From assembly GCA_934047225.1 (NCBI GenBank), contig OW203989.1, positions 2,021,977 through 2,085,976 on the forward strand: a stretch of DNA of 64,000 nt. Direction: 5' to 3'. The notes under the pieces were generated by a model. The model was not told the origin of the DNA, made no database searches, and saw only the letters and a program-made list of their open reading frames with translations. Source of the stretch: Ypsolopha sequella (lineage: Eukaryota; Arthropoda; Insecta; Lepidoptera; Ypsolophidae). This document shows positions 46,563-57,500 of this stretch, piece by piece (the stretch's first letter is position 1; each line of letters opens with the position of its first letter). A program made the position numbers and the translations under genes.

Positions 46563-49307
46563 ATGCCGCGAACAAGAAAGAATAATAATATGTCGTCACA
46601 AGAGCGCGAGTCGAGAAACAACATCACCATGACCTCGGAAGCATTACAAGAACTGGTCGCCACACTCCAGCGGTCACAGACAGAATTCTGCCAGAGACTC
46701 CTAGCAGACGCCCGCTCTTCAACACCCAGACCGATAGGTGACGGCACCCTTGCTTCAGAGTCCGCAATCCTGTCGGCACTTGCCACGAACGCAAATTTTT
46801 CCCAGTGCACGGTCCGTTACGGAGGCTGTCCTGAGGAGTCGCTCGAAGCATTTATTGATAGCATCGAGGTGTACAAGTCCTGTGTGAATATTTCTGAGGA
46901 AAACGCCACGAAAGGCTTGTCGTTGCTGTTTACTGGCGTTGCCGCCGTATGGTGGCAAGGAATCCGAGAAGAGGTACGTGACTGGAAGGACGCTATACAG
47001 AGACTTCGGGGCGCATTCGGTGAGCGCCGTCCCCCGTACCGCATATACACGGAGCTGTTTTCGATGCGACAAGGTCAAGAAAACATCGAGATATTCGTGT
47101 CTAAAGCACGCGCAATTCTGTCGCGCTTGCCGCCAGGTGATCTGTCCGAAAAAGTAAAGTTGGACATGGTGTACGGTCTCCTCGACACCCGCATCAGAAG
47201 GAGGCTCGATCGAGATACCGTGACGTCATTCGACGAGTTGCTTCGTAAGGCAAGAAGCATCGAGGACGCGCTGAGGGAACCACAAGCGCCCCCCGCCCTC
47301 GCCCCTCGTCCCACAATGACGCAACCTCAACGCGCGCTCCCAGTGTCGTTGACCTCATCGCAACAGCCGTCCCGCCAACTACTGTACACCGCGCCGCCCG
47401 CCCCCCCTCAGCCGGCTTCGCCTGCGATCGCGCCATCGCCCGCGCCGTCTACGCTAGAACGGCCAGGCGTCCCCCCTGCGCGCCGCCACGCCGAGCTGCC
47501 CGCCGACGCAACTGCTGCCACCAACTCTACGTCGTCAAGCCGCAACACTCGCCCAAAATGTAGCTATTGCAAAAATTTCGGCCACACAAGTGAACAGTGT
47601 CGGAAACTCCGCGATCGTCAATCGAACACTTTAGTAACTACGTCTACGATATCGTGTTACGGATGTGGGACGCCGGGAGTCATTCGGTCTCAATGTGCGA
47701 ATTGTAGAGAGGTAACTTTTTCATCCGTCGAGATAAATAATCAGGTGAGCGCAGCCCAATCTAACATTACCGCGAAAAATTCTATTGCATGTAATGATAA
47801 CAGTGGTAGCAACGAATCAACGTCAAATTCTGTTAACCCCTTGACGTTGCACATGAATTTTGTTAACCGTTCGACTGTCGATACCGATCAGAATTTTGCT
47901 AACCGTTCGACTGCCGATACCGATCAGAATTTTGTTAACCGTTCGACTGCGGATACCGATCAGAATTTTGTTAACCGTTCGACTGCCGATACCGATCAGA
48001 ATTTTGTTAACCGTTCGACTGTCGATACCGATCAGAATTTTGTTAACCGTTCGACTGCGGATACCGATCAGAATTTTGTTAACCGTTCGACTGCTGATAC
48101 CGATCAGAATTTTGTTAACCGTTCGACTGCCGATACCGATCAGAATTCTGTTAACCCTTCAAATACGAACACCGATCAGTGTTCTGTAAACCCTTCAATT
48201 ACGAACACCGATCAGTATTCTGTTAACCCTTCAGCTGCGAATAACGATGAGCGTTATGTTAACCCTTTCACTGCGAACAGTGACGAGTGTTCTGTAAACC
48301 CTTTGAATACAAATGTAGATAATTATTTTGTTAACCCGTCGAGTGCGACCAACGGTGAATGTAGGCTTAACCCGTTGAGTACTCATGTCCACTCAGCTGA
48401 TTTACTCAAACTTAAGAGTACTGTTTCCGGGTTGGTTTTAAATAATAAAATGAAAACCGTGCGTGATACGAATTCCGGTCAAAGTGGAAACGTGACTGTG
48501 CCTAATCCTCGTCGTGGAATTTCTGTATGTAATCCCAACGTATCACAATCCAATAATTTACGGCCTGTGTTGTACATGGAAGTATTGGGTCTTCGTGGTT
48601 TAGCTTTAATTGATACAGCTGCAAAAAGGTGTGTTGCTGGCTCCCAGCTGTTTGCTTTGCTCCAACAAAAAAATAACAAATTTCAAAGGCAATGCATGAA
48701 TGTAAAGCTTGCTGATGGAACTTCACAATCACGTATTGTGTTAATTACCCAAGTTGACGTCAAGGTCAATCATCGGCTCATTCCAACAGAATTCGTTATA
48801 TTCCCTGAAGCCAATGCAAGCCAAACTCTTTTGGGGATTGATTTCCTTAAAGCAGCTGGTATTCAAATCGACTTTAGCACAGCAACTTGGTGCTTTTCAG
48901 ATAGCAATACAACTTACCCTCTAGAGTATGAAGAGTATACAGCGGTTGCTGCGGTCACTTCCGGTTCCTCACCTGTCTCACTGCGCGAGGACGAAGGTAC
49001 TCTACTTACCAGTGAACAGTGCTTGTTGCTCGATCAGCTTCTTCAGGACAACAAGGCCATCTTCAAACCAGGGGGAGATCCAACTCCTTTCGCAGAGCAC
49101 TTCATGCCTTTACGCGACGGCCCTTATATTATCCGTAAATTAATTAGCCCCACTACTTACGAAGTCGAGGACTCCGAGGGCCAACTTTTGGGGAAGTTTC
49201 ATGCCAGGGACATAACACCTTGTATGGGTCAAAGTGTTGGTGAGTCCGTCCCAGTACAACCTCGAAGACGTCGAGGTCGCCCACGTAAACCGTGTGACTG
49301 TTGTTAA
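46563..49307 (+). CDS. Fused gag-protease-integrase-tail polyprotein
   Basis: 914 residues, uninterrupted. Residues of about 90-240 form a retrotransposon gag capsid domain (YGGCPEESLEAFIDSIEVYK, VWWQGIREE, FSMRQGQENIEIFVSKAR, VYGLLDTRIRRRLDR). A proline-rich linker follows. There is a CCHC knuckle at about 333 (CSYCKNFGHTSEQC) and a cysteine-rich second site at about 366 (CYGCGTPGVIRSQC) with no histidine in the usual place. Residues of about 433-610 are 12-residue repeats (FVNRSTADTDQN). An aspartic protease follows: ALIDTA at about 681, where DTA replaces the usual DTG/DSG, and TLLGIDFL. The start of the RT region (DNKAIFKPGGDPTPFAEHF) is joined in frame to an integrase GPY/F tail (GPYIIRKLISPTTYEVED) and a basic end (RRRRGRPRKP). 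RT, RNase H and the integrase core are absent. Confidence 0.9.
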   Translation: MPRTRKNNNMSSQERESRNNITMTSEALQELVATLQRSQTEFCQRLLADARSSTPRPIGDGTLASESAILSALATNANFSQCTVRYGGCPEESLEAFIDSIEVYKSCVNISEENATKGLSLLFTGVAAVWWQGIREEVRDWKDAIQRLRGAFGERRPPYRIYTELFSMRQGQENIEIFVSKARAILSRLPPGDLSEKVKLDMVYGLLDTRIRRRLDRDTVTSFDELLRKARSIEDALREPQAPPALAPRPTMTQPQRALPVSLTSSQQPSRQLLYTAPPAPPQPASPAIAPSPAPSTLERPGVPPARRHAELPADATAATNSTSSSRNTRPKCSYCKNFGHTSEQCRKLRDRQSNTLVTTSTISCYGCGTPGVIRSQCANCREVTFSSVEINNQVSAAQSNITAKNSIACNDNSGSNESTSNSVNPLTLHMNFVNRSTVDTDQNFANRSTADTDQNFVNRSTADTDQNFVNRSTADTDQNFVNRSTVDTDQNFVNRSTADTDQNFVNRSTADTDQNFVNRSTADTDQNSVNPSNTNTDQCSVNPSITNTDQYSVNPSAANNDERYVNPFTANSDECSVNPLNTNVDNYFVNPSSATNGECRLNPLSTHVHSADLLKLKSTVSGLVLNNKMKTVRDTNSGQSGNVTVPNPRRGISVCNPNVSQSNNLRPVLYMEVLGLRGLALIDTAAKRCVAGSQLFALLQQKNNKFQRQCMNVKLADGTSQSRIVLITQVDVKVNHRLIPTEFVIFPEANASQTLLGIDFLKAAGIQIDFSTATWCFSDSNTTYPLEYEEYTAVAAVTSGSSPVSLREDEGTLLTSEQCLLLDQLLQDNKAIFKPGGDPTPFAEHFMPLRDGPYIIRKLISPTTYEVEDSEGQLLGKFHARDITPCMGQSVGESVPVQPRRRRGRPRKPCDCC
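47859..48398 (+). repeat. 36-bp coding minisatellite in the gypsy-derived ORF
   Basis: Eight near-identical 36-bp units (47859-48146), each encoding (F/V)-type FVNRSTADTDQN, are followed by about six diverged units (SVNPSNTNTDQC, SVNPSITNTDQY and so on). All lengths stay in multiples of three, so the frame is preserved. Confidence 0.92.
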
Positions 49308-49406
49308 TCAGTGTTATCATTACATTATATTGATTTCGTTTTTCAATAAGTGTTGTTGTTTTGCCAAGTCACCATCGGGGCGATTTTGTGACTTGGAGGG
49401 GGAGTA

Positions 49407-49643
49407 TGTAACGCGCTATACCTCCATACATATTGATAAATAGATCTCGGACGACGAGTCGCCCCACTCCCCGCGTCCCGCACCTCCGTGCGGCCCCGCG
49501 CACCGCGCGCTCGCTCGATGTCTTTAGTAGTGTGCGACTAGCCCGCCTCGAAAAACATTGTTTGTTGTTACTTTCTTGTGATACGTGAATTAAACACGAA
49601 CTGTACCAGGACACAGTGTTACATTTTTTTCCCGAACCCTACA
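49407..49643 (+). repeat. Gypsy-derived 3' LTR
   Basis: 237 bp, identical on reading to 46294-46530; right target duplication AGTG at 49644-49647. Confidence 0.93.
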
Positions 49644-50095
49644 AGTGCAATAATTGTATAGATTGAACCAAACTTTTTGTTGAATCACCTCGTATCTAGA
49701 GCAACCTAGAAGTTAGTCACGATGTGTATATTGTATAACATCGTGTTATATAATTCGGTGTTACAGTTTGAATTATAATTAAATTTTAACTACGTTTTTT
49801 GCTCTCAGGATATGTTTAAGTGTTTCAATTACGTATGTTTCTCATTTTATGTTCTTTTTCGGAATATGTTTCAACAGCTTGGTGCAAATAGCACTAGTTT
49901 CACTTTTTAAATTTATTAAATATGATGTTGTGAAAGCCGGAAACTGGCAATATTACTCGTCTATGTTAATAAATTTTACAATGGAACTAAACCTCAAACT
50001 GCGAAAACAAAAATTTACTCTAAAGAAAACTTTCATACCTACTCGACCAAAATGTATGAAACAATAGTTTATTTTTTAGATTTTTAAATTTATTT

Positions 50096-51440
50096 TTCGG
50101 AAAAATTTTTTGTATGGACGTTTAGATTTCCGGTTTCCGCAACATTATTGTCGTACTCTAAAATTGATTGCTTTCCGCCCCAAACTGTTATTAATAAACT
50201 AATAGTTAACGAAAAAAAAATACTTTTTGTATAAATTGCCTAATATTTAAAAATAATTATATTTTTAAATATTTTTTTAAATTTTCATATATGTTTTTTT
50301 ATTTCTTTGTACGTTGTCTGGGTGCTAAGTGTTGAATGCTATATCGGGCACAGTTTTTCCTGAATAAATTTCTGACATTCGCATATTATAATTTAATTTT
50401 TAATTAAGACATTATTAATTGAAATGATTAACTTAATAAAGTCCTTTTTTAAAATACCTATTTATGTGATAAAAATAAATTATTGTTGAATCTTGAATAG
50501 CAACAAAGTCCAAGAACAAAAAATATTTCTTTTGGCGTGTTGAAAAATAGTATACACTTAATATCATAATTAAGAGACGGCCTCATATTTATGCTTTTGA
50601 CATGATCAAAACCGAGTCTCCTTACACACAACAATAGCTTAAAATGAAGCGGTCTCGATTTTGTGATTTTGGCAATACCAAAACCGAGTCGTATTCACAC
50701 ACTCAAAACCGAGGCGGTTTACAAACACCGTATGTTTAAACACATAAATGTGAGGCGGAGTCTCGCAATTGTGCACGCCTCGGGTTTGGGTGTGTTAGCA
50801 CTTTTACCTTTTCACTTATATCTTTCGTTGTAAACGTGATAGACATACATGGAATAGACAGTTAGAGTGAGAAAACACTAGGCAAGCTTAAACAATGTAT
50901 AAGTAGTAAAAAATATGCATAGATCACTGAGGTCTCGCTTTTGGGTACTACACCGGGTGTAAATCAAACGCCTCACATCTAGGATTCAGCAAACAAGGGT
51001 GTGTACGTGTGTTCAAAGTTGCCCTAGATTGCTTAGTACTTTCACATGCTAATGCAGACTGCGAAAAAATATTCGGCAAATAAAGTTTCAAAAAACTTAA
51101 TTAAAACTAAGGACGAAACAAACTGGCAACACAATCCAAAGACGCCAATTTATTGTCTTGTGACGCTATTCAAAATGGTAGCAAATTTATTCCTACTGAG
51201 TACTGAGGATATGTTAATAGGATTAAATGCTCATCACGTTGAAACTAATATTCAAGAGCTGATAAACTTAGATTAGGAACAAATTTTGCCTTAACTGATG
51301 TTGATTTTAATTATTTTTAAATTATTATTAAAGCGTACTATACTTTTTTTTTACAAAATACTATACTTGTTGTATTTCTGTACTATCCTTTTCAACTTAC
51401 CTAAATTCAACACTGCCTGAGCGGCTGACTGACAGTCACT
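50096..51440. other. Intergenic, no supported gene
   Basis: AT-rich. Around 50570-50960 the phrases gaggcggt and accgag recur several times, as they also do at 43955-44030 (gtgaggcg, cgaggcggtctcac), suggesting fragments of one repeat on both sides of the fold-back. Small ORFs here show no recognisable domain. Confidence 0.4.
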
Positions 51441-51450
51441 CACAATCAAG

Positions 51451-52685
51451 TGCTGCCAATCGCGGGGAAAATCCCCGATTTGCGGGGAATTGAGGGTTAG
51501 TGCGGGGAGAGCGCGGGGAATGACAAAAATCGGGGAATTTCGGGGAATCCAGACCAATGTTTTTGGTGGGCTAAAACTATTTTATGTCAGGTAATAAGTA
51601 CTTAGAACTAAAAAATCACGTACGTACTTGGCAGATATAGTTCCACACTACTAAAATAATTTTGAATGGCAACACCACTCAAATGCCTGCTCAAAACTGT
51701 CATTCTTCAATACAAACTGTCATTTGATTTGAACACGACTTTGTTTTTCTGAACGCATCCTTTTCTATATAATGAGGGGTTTTCAAAGTCAAATTAAAAA
51801 AGAAAAAGTAGTACCGAACGACACAATAGATGGCGCAGCCTGTATTAAAAGTGTCAAAAAAGTCTTCCTGGCAACACTGGATTCTTTTGATTTTGACACT
51901 TCTTCTTTGCTTTTTTCTTTTTTATGGTCAATCCATGCCTCAAATGTATTATTGCTAAGATCCATTGTTCTTTCCGTAATTAGTTAAACTGTGTGTTCCT
52001 ATATTTTTACAATTTAGCTACAACGCATGGGCTGACCATGTGGAAAGTTGAATGAAATACCAAGCTATTAACGTAATTAATATAGATAGAAAACAACATT
52101 GTTGGATTTAACAATTGAATTGACAATTTTTATCTTGCTTCCCACAGATTATAAAATAATCTTTGCTTTTTGACACTTGAAAGCAGGGTAACGCCATCTG
52201 TGTTTACTTCTGAAAGCTTGATCAAGTTCAGTCTGGAAAACCGCTCATTAATTCATTGTTTATGGTTGTCAATTTTTAAAATTGGTGGTTACGATTCAAA
52301 TTGTCCATACAATTATGAAAAAGTGGCTAAAAAGTGCAGCAATTAATAAACAGGTAAGTTGCTTGTTGAGCATTAAAATATGATAGGTATCCCTTCAACT
52401 GTTTGGCACGCCAAGCAAAAATTCTAACCTTATCGAAATATGATTAATACGAAAACATGGCAAAAATAATATACTAGTATATAAGAGTTAATTTTGTTGG
52501 AAGGTAAAAGTTAGGTAAGGTAAAAGTAGTATATTAAAGATTTTTTTTTTATAATCCATTGTTTTTATACCAAAAATATCATTTCGGGGAATATGTGGGG
52601 AATTAATCAAAAAGAAGCGAGGAATTTCGGGGAATTGACAATACTGACGCGGGCAATCGAGAAATTTTTATTGGCAGCACTACTC
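51451..52685 (+). mobile_element. Possible hAT-type element
   Basis: The ends agtgctgccaat (51451) and attggcagcact (52685) are inverted. Both subterminal regions are rich in cggggaat words. A short frame MKKWLKSAAINKQ with a following GTAAGT (52317-52360) could be a first exon. No target duplication was found, so the call is tentative. Confidence 0.45.
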
Positions 52686-53375
52686 AAGTCATCTGACACA
52701 TCAGTGATCTGACAGAGACTAAAAAAAAAAAAAAAAAGTAGGATGTTTAATTCGAGGAACTCGTTTGACAACTCGAAAATCAAAATGTTGCCACTTTTCA
52801 GCCAGTGCTGCTCTTATCGATATCATTAAATTGACGGCGTTTCTTATACTCGAAAACTCATACGGTCAAGTGACGCAAAATTTAACAAAAATATAACTTT
52901 ACACTTTTACACTAACTTTTCGAAAAAAAATTCCACATTGTCTTTATAAGCTTGCTTCACAGTTATTATTGAAAATAAAAACTTGCAATTTTATAATAAT
53001 CGATAACGAATCTTTTAAAACCGTAACGAAATCTCAGTAATTGTCAACATAAAATACTGGTTTTGTCAGGTTTGTTAAAAAATATATGAATATATAAGTA
53101 TTTATAAAATATTTATTTAGTAAAAAATATATAGGTATTTTATTTTGATCCATACTTTTCATGATACGAATATTCAGAGAACTAAAAAAAAAAAGGTGCT
53201 ACAGGCGATGGTTACAGCCAATTTGATGACTTTAACCCAGCAAATAAATGGTTTATCGTTGTTTTTTTGGTCAGCTCCCTCGATTTAAATCGATTACCAT
53301 TTACATATCATGCATTGCATTGTAAATGAAATGAAAAACTCGTGTCATGTAGGTATCTACTATCAACCGTACATT

Positions 53376-53521
53376 GCGGTTCAGAAAATAGGTAACACGT
53401 CGTTATGTTGGTTGCATTTATATCATCCAATCTAAAGACATGAAATTATATTTTATCCAATCATGTCGTAAAGACGTCGTTATTGCCAATATCACGGCGT
53501 ATTACCTATTTTCTGAACCGC
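53376..53521. mobile_element. Inverted-repeat MITE
   Basis: 146 bp with ends gcggttcagaaaataggtaa and its complement. A hairpin of about 28 bp arms encloses an AT-rich loop. Confidence 0.8.
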
Positions 53522-54219
53522 ACTCTAGAATAGTCATTCTCGGTGGCTTATTATTTGAATCGATTATAATAAAAACTCACTATTCAAAATGTATTATTCG
53601 TAAAGTCATTACGAATAAAACTGCATACTTAAATAACTAAATTACTAACGGAGCATATCTTGTATCTTGGAACAATCGAAAAATGTCTCGATAATTCAAC
53701 TGATCAACAAGATGGACGTTTATCTCGATTATAAATTTGATTGATTGTGATTATCTCGATTGTTGAAATACCATACGTCATGCTGCAGTAAATATCGATA
53801 TCGACATATCGACGTATATCTTTCCCTATTTTTATTTTTCGAATAATGGCAACACTCTACCTGTCAATGGAGTCCCTGGAATTAAAAACCTTACTTTTAC
53901 TTTTACTTTTTAAACTAACACGGTGTGATATCACCCACACCACCTTTCATAACATCAGTGATCATCATAGTAAGTATTTTCGATATTCGTACATTCATAG
54001 TACTCTTTAACCACGGACAAAGTATTTGTTTATACCAAAGAATATATTAAGTTCTTTTATATAATGTACTCTTTAGTGAGAGATCACTCGCTCTGTATAA
54101 CTTTCTTCTTAATACAATTCCTCGCCGCCCTTGTATCATGGGTTTCCTGTTGAGTCCAGTTACTGTTGATACTTGATACTTCCTTTGTTTACATTTTGTC
54201 GAAATTTATATGAATAATA
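53522..54219. other. Intergenic, no supported gene
   Basis: AT-rich. At 53790-53820 ATCGAT/TCGATA words cluster (aatatcgatatcgacatatc), but nothing downstream supports a promoter call. Confidence 0.4.
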
Positions 54220-54235
54220 TTGATTGTGCACACGT

Positions 54236-55046
54236 CAGTGGCGGCTTTGGCCCTCAAAACTGACTGAGGCGCCAAAAGGAAAAAAAGGCCAAGTGCGAGT
54301 CGGACTCGCGGTCTTATGGTCACGTACTTTGGACATTTATATAGGTATATTCAAGTACCTACTTTTTTTATTCTTTTCTTGTCTACTTGCAAGTTACTTG
54401 AAAATAAACTTGGTAATTTAGTATAGACTATGAACTTAACGTAAATTATGTACGATCTGCCGCGAGCGAGACTGACTGACCTAAGAACGCTGACGCATCA
54501 AGTGTAACCCGTGTCACAGACTCGACTGATTTGTATGATCGACCGATCGACCGACCGACCAACTGTTTGATATGATTGAAATTTGAAGCCAGCCGCCCCG
54601 CGCAGAGGCAAGCGTCGGCAGCGCTTCGTTGCCATTCGGTCAGATCGAGTCCTTCTCTCCAGTAACGTATGTCGTCTCACTCTACCCAATGCAACAAATA
54701 TCTTCTTCGCTTTCGAAGCTCCGAAATAAAGAGCCTCTCGTACAAAGACAATTTTCAATGGACTTCTCAAGAAGCGACTCTATCACAAGGTAATAAGATT
54801 CTCGTAATTCGTCTCGTTAACTTTGTAAAACCTTGGTGAAGTAAAAAGGGTTCCCAGGTGCATCGATGCTCGCGTGATATCCTATTTTGGATTAGTTTTT
54901 ATACTATAGTTTATTTTTTTTTATTGAAAATTATTGTACCGTACACTAAATACAATGTAAGTAAGTAGTAGGTATGCATAGTAAGTAGTCTGGTTTTATT
55001 TAGGTGAGGCACTGCCTATAATGCCTCCCCTGGAAAACCGCCACTG
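54236..55046. mobile_element. Non-autonomous hAT in the 5' LTR of the old copia
   Basis: 811 bp with ends cagtggcgg and ccgccactg, flanked by the perfect 8-bp duplication GCACACGT (54228-54235, 55047-55054). The interior includes a fragment of the lepidopteran-type repeat (ggccaagtgcgagtcggac, - strand) and no transposase. Confidence 0.92.
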
Positions 55047-55225
55047 GCACACGTATAGTCGTAACAGTCTGGTCAATCCTAAATTTAAATGCAACAAAAA
55101 ATTTAGATGTCGTCTTTCATGTCTGTCATTATAACTAACAGAAAACTGCTAAAATAAAACTTGATTAAACAGAAAGATTGCGATAGAATCACAGGTTATG
55201 TGTCCAGCTTAAATTGTGAGCAAAA

Positions 55226-57354
55226 ATGACGAGTGGACATCACTCGATTGAGCACCTAAAGCGTGATAATTATGATACGTGGAAAATACAAGCCCAAGCA
55301 TTGCTAACAAAATATGGGCTGCTAAATTATGTGCTCAACAAGAACAAGGTACCAGAGGATGATGCAGAAAAAGGAAATTTTGTGCAAAAGGACCAGTTAG
55401 CCCTCAGTGAGCTATTGCTAATCATTGTGCCGAGTGAACTGAAACAGGTGTAAAACTGCAATGATCTGTGGTAAACACTTAAAAAAAATTACCAAAGTAA
55501 AAGGCCGGCGAGAAAGGCTACTTACTCTGTTGAAACAGTTAATTTTGTCCAAAATGAAGGAAGGCGAAAATCTCAAGGACCAAAATGTCAACAATTTTAT
55601 GGATAATGTAGACAAGCTTACCAATATGAATATCGAAGTCCACAAAGACTTGCTAAGTATAATGTTGCTGTACAGTGTACCACAATCCTATGAAATCTTT
55701 CGGATTGCAATTGAATCCCAAGACAAGCTGCCAGAACCAGAAAATTTAAAAATTAAAATATTGGAAGAATCTCAAACCAGGCAGATGCTTAACGATGAGA
55801 CTGAAGAGTCCGAAGGAGTGATCGTAAGCCAAAACTATAAAAATAACTCTAGACGAGGCACAACATTCAACAGAAATAAGCAAATTGAGTGTTTTAAATG
55901 CAAGAAAAAGAGGCATAAGGCCCGTGATTGTAGATTAACCAAAAATCAAGTATATTATGCCTGTCTTAATGTGACACCCAAGGAGATAAAGAAGGGATCA
56001 TGGTGCTTAGACAGTGGCTGCACGTCGCACATGACGAATGATAAAAATATTATGACTGACACTACAGAAAGTAATGATAATGTTAAATTTGCAGCTGAGA
56101 ACAGCAAAATAAAAGTAAAAAGTAAGGGTATTGCACATACTGCTAGCAACATCCTATTAACAGAGACTTTATATGCGCCAGACTTATCTACAAATTTGAT
56201 GTCTGTCGGAAAATTGACAAAAAAAGGAGCGACCATGCTATTTAAAAAGGATGAAGCAACTGTTAAAAGGTATGGGGAAATTTTTATGAAAGCATCTAAA
56301 AGCGAAGATGGCTTATACTATATAAATGCAAGAAAACATGAAGAAATGTCAAATCTGAGTCTGATATAAAATTGTGGCATCGAAGACTTGGTCACTTAAA
56401 TGAGAAGCAACTAAAAATTGCCATGAATGAAGAAAAAATGGAAGGCCTGCAATTTCAGAAGGATGAAAAATTAATGTGAAATTTGCATATGATGACGTTA
56501 CTGTTCAAGAGGTCACATGAGAAAAGAACAACAGAAGTTCTTGAAATTATCCACAGTGATTTATCTAGACCAATGCAGAAGCCTACACTGTCCGGTACAA
56601 GATATTTTACCTTCATTGATGACTACAGTAGATAGTGTCGAGTATACATGATTAAAAATCAGAATGAAGCATTACAAAAGTTCAAAGAATTCACAAAGGA
56701 GGCTGATTGATTTACTGGTAAGAAAATAAAATGCTTACAGAGAGATAATGGTACTAAATATGTTGATCAAGAGTTCACAAATTATTTGAAGGAACAAGGC
56801 ATATCAAGAATATTATCAGTGCCATACATGAAAATAGAACATTAATAGAAAAAGCCCATGCTAAAAGAGAGTAACCTCAATGAAGACTTGGGCGGAGGCA
56901 GTTTTTACTACAAATTATATTGCAAACAGATGCCCTTGTAGCAGTATTGAAAATGATACAGCCTTTGAAAGATGGTTTAAGAGGAAAACGTGCATCAGAC
57001 ACTTCAAAATTGTTGGAAATAAAGCATTATGTGCTGATTAAAGGATGCAGAGGAAGTAAATTCAGGCAAAGAACAATAACTGGTGTTTTCCTCGGATATT
57101 TAGAGAACTCAAAAGCCTACAGAATTTTTTGTCCAAAAACAAAGATGGTAATTGTCAGCAGAGATGTAAAAATAATTGATCGCATATATTATTATTATGA
57201 AAAAGAAGAAAACAACAAACAAAAAGAGATTTTCGAAAAGATTTACTCAAAAATAACAGAAAATATGAAAATGGTAATGATAATAATTCCGGATCATATT
57301 CTTGGATTGAGTATGATGTTCAGCAAGAAGAACCTGAAAAAGAAAAAAATATAA
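55226..57354 (+). pseudogene. Old copia gag, protease and integrase region
   Basis: Begins at ATG 55226 (MTSGHHSIEHLKRDNYDTWK), stops at 55453, and resumes from about 55470 to 56369 with a CCHC knuckle (CFKCKKKRHKARDC) and a protease DSGCTSHM. The integrase part (56370-57180) survives only as fragments, such as FTFIDDYSR-like sequence before a stop at 56630, and RDNGTKYVD. Stops and shifts make it non-functional. Confidence 0.85.
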
Positions 57355-57500
57355 TTGACAATTCTACAAATAAAAATAAAGATTAATATGAGGTTGAATA
57401 TCTGGAATCAGAAACAGAAAATCAAAGCAGATTTAATGATGATGAAGAACATGAAAATGTGAATAAAAGACCAAAGAGGAATAAAAAGCGGTAAAAATGT

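Larger units (their letters stand above)
46294..49643 (+). mobile_element. Gypsy-derived LTR element lacking RT, RNase H and most of integrase
   Basis: LTRs of 237 bp (46294-46530 and 49407-49643), TG...CA, that read as identical. The target duplication is AGTG (46290-46293, 49644-49647). A primer-binding-like sequence tggctgcccaacg follows the 5' LTR, and the purine tract ttggagggggag precedes the 3' LTR. One open frame fills the interior but it lacks most of pol. Identical LTRs mean it moved recently, presumably with enzymes from a complete relative. Confidence 0.93.
44575..50095. repeat. Large fold-back (inverted repeat) region with nested insertions
   Basis: The left arm is 44575-44741 joined to 45894-46150. 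The right arm is about 49665-50095, inverted. The left arm is split by the Helitron at 44742-45893. The gypsy-derived element at 46294-49643 lies between the arms, within a further partial copy of the left arm (46151-46293). Arm identity looks high but not perfect. Confidence 0.8.

Noticed and set aside
47860..48189. 109-codon frame with a TVRLPIPIRILL repeat
   Set aside because: It is the +1 frame of the 36-bp minisatellite within the gag-protease ORF.
51046..51276. 76-codon open frame
   Set aside because: AT-rich region with no splice or domain evidence; the length is unremarkable for chance.
54498..54770. 90-codon reverse frame with basic residues
   Set aside because: It lies entirely inside the non-autonomous hAT at 54236-55046 and resembles no transposase.
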